This document shows, piece by piece, positions 4,415 to 5,216 of a stretch of 5,216 bases of DNA; within the stretch, counting starts at the first letter, position 1; the number at the start of each line of letters is the position of its first letter. Where the stretch lies: NCBI GenBank assembly GCA_003694325.1, contig RFKJ01000434.1:1-5216 (forward strand), written 5' to 3'. The notes beneath the pieces were generated by a model. It saw nothing but the letters and a program-made list of their open reading frames with translations. It had not been told where the DNA came from and made no database searches. This stretch comes from Deltaproteobacteria bacterium (GTDB taxonomy: Bacteria > Myxococcota_A > UBA796 > UBA2385). The translations under genes were made by a program, and so were the position numbers.

Positions 4415-5216
4415 TGGTGGTGGTGCTGTGGGCGCTCGCCTGTTCGGTCGGCTCCGACGATGCTGCCGGCGACCTGGCGGGTTCGTCCCCAACGGATGAC
4501 GGATCGGGCGGGGCCCTGCCCCCGGGATCCGATGCGGGGACCACCGACCCGGATCCGTCCGACACGGGCGACGACGGGCTGCCGGACACCGACGATCCCT
4601 ACCAGTTCTGCGAAGAGCTGGGTGCGGGGTTGGTGCACCTGCGGATGCCCTCGGTACACGGCCGGGCGTACTTCTGGGACGTCCAGCCGGCCAGCGTGGA
4701 CAACTCTGTCGATCCTGGCTTCCTGCTGGCCATGCAGGCATCCACCGTGGGGGCCAGCGTGTGTGACGACCCCATCTCCTGGGACTGGGTGGAGCAGCCG
4801 GAGATCGGCGCGACCTACCTGGTCCTGGACTGGGCGAAGAAGCCCGGGGACCCCAACGACTACCCGGGGATCTACCACTGGGACGGCACGGGCCAGGAGA
4901 GCCTTGGTGGCGCTGAACTCATCCGCCTCTTCCTTCTGCAAGGCGTCCTGGACGATGGCGTGGCCACACCCGTGTGGTGGTACCCCGTGGACTACGGGGA
5001 CTTCACCGACCAGGTGTGGATGTGCGTGACCGATGTGACGCCACAGCACATCTCGTACCGGCTGGTGGTGTTCATCGACGCGGAAGCCAGCCGCTACACC
5101 ACCATCCAGTACAACCGCTGGCCCGCGGGCTACCTCATCGACGTCGACGCCGAGGTTGGCCCCACGGACGACGACCCGGTGCCCGACGACGACCCCTGCT
5201 TCGACATCAAGACGAC
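4411..5216 (+). CDS. Predicted lipoprotein, second of a tandem pair, 3' end outside window
   Basis: The frame is open from ATG 4411 to the window edge, giving 268 full codons; the stop lies beyond. MMVVVLWALAC is a short leader with a loose lipobox (Ala8-Leu9-Ala10-Cys11) and no basic residue. Ser12 at +2 would predict outer-membrane sorting by the E. coli rule. Residues 12-63 are a linker dominated by Asp, Gly, Pro, Ser and Thr, typical of surface or periplasmic lipoproteins in Myxococcota-like bacteria. The folded part starts near Cys67 and carries VWWY (188-191), MCVT (Cys205), VTP (Thr210-Pro211) and PAGYLI in the same order as the preceding gene, suggesting tandem duplication and divergence. 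Cys118 is extra. After about residue 247 a second acidic linker (DDDPVPDDDP) leads to a new segment starting at Cys-Phe-Asp, so a further domain absent from the neighbour probably follows. The start overlaps the preceding stop by ATGA. Function unknown. Confidence 0.8.
   Translation, partial: MMVVVLWALACSVGSDDAAGDLAGSSPTDDGSGGALPPGSDAGTTDPDPSDTGDDGLPDTDDPYQFCEELGAGLVHLRMPSVHGRAYFWDVQPASVDNSVDPGFLLAMQASTVGASVCDDPISWDWVEQPEIGATYLVLDWAKKPGDPNDYPGIYHWDGTGQESLGGAELIRLFLLQGVLDDGVATPVWWYPVDYGDFTDQVWMCVTDVTPQHISYRLVVFIDAEASRYTTIQYNRWPAGYLIDVDAEVGPTDDDPVPDDDPCFDIKT

Overview
This GC-rich window carries one gene on the minus strand and a run of genes on the plus strand that continues past the right edge. 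Three of the five credible genes start with a short hydrophobic leader followed directly by cysteine, which indicates lipoproteins. One has a long linker of Asp, Gly, Pro, Ser and Thr after the cysteine. This style, with the base composition, is what one often sees in Myxococcota and related deltaproteobacterial lineages. That assignment is an inference from style; no taxonomic marker gene is present.

Layout. Bases 3-722 (minus) encode a complete 239-residue predicted lipoprotein with a Trp-rich body. Bases 723-1019 are a divergent intergenic region: a TATACT -10 element faces left toward the lipoprotein, and an A-rich stretch plus a perfect TTGACA -35 faces right. The right-facing promoter has a nine-G run in its spacer. 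It leads to a 42-residue, basic, unrecognised small protein (1020-1148). After an 87-base gap with no obvious terminator comes an 802-residue protein (1239-3647). Its central part has the motif order of a clan GH-A glycoside hydrolase TIM barrel: an Asn-Glu pair at the predicted end of strand 4, a His-Tyr-rich strand 6, a Glu at the end of strand 7 and a Trp at strand 8. A probable beta-rich C-terminal domain follows. The next two genes each overlap the preceding gene by ATGA. They are a 256-residue lipoprotein (3644-4414) and a second, larger lipoprotein that runs off the window (4411-5216). The two share a weak but ordered motif set and look like diverged tandem paralogues.

How they may work together (inference). 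The ATGA junctions imply a translationally coupled operon of a putative carbohydrate-active enzyme with two envelope-anchored partners. These partners could bind a glycan or hold the enzyme. The enzyme itself shows no recognisable export signal, which is the main puzzle. The small protein may be a separate, strongly expressed unit or the leader gene of the same transcript, because no terminator is visible between them. No RNA gene, CRISPR array, insertion sequence, attachment site or origin was seen. None of the proteins could be assigned a named gene.
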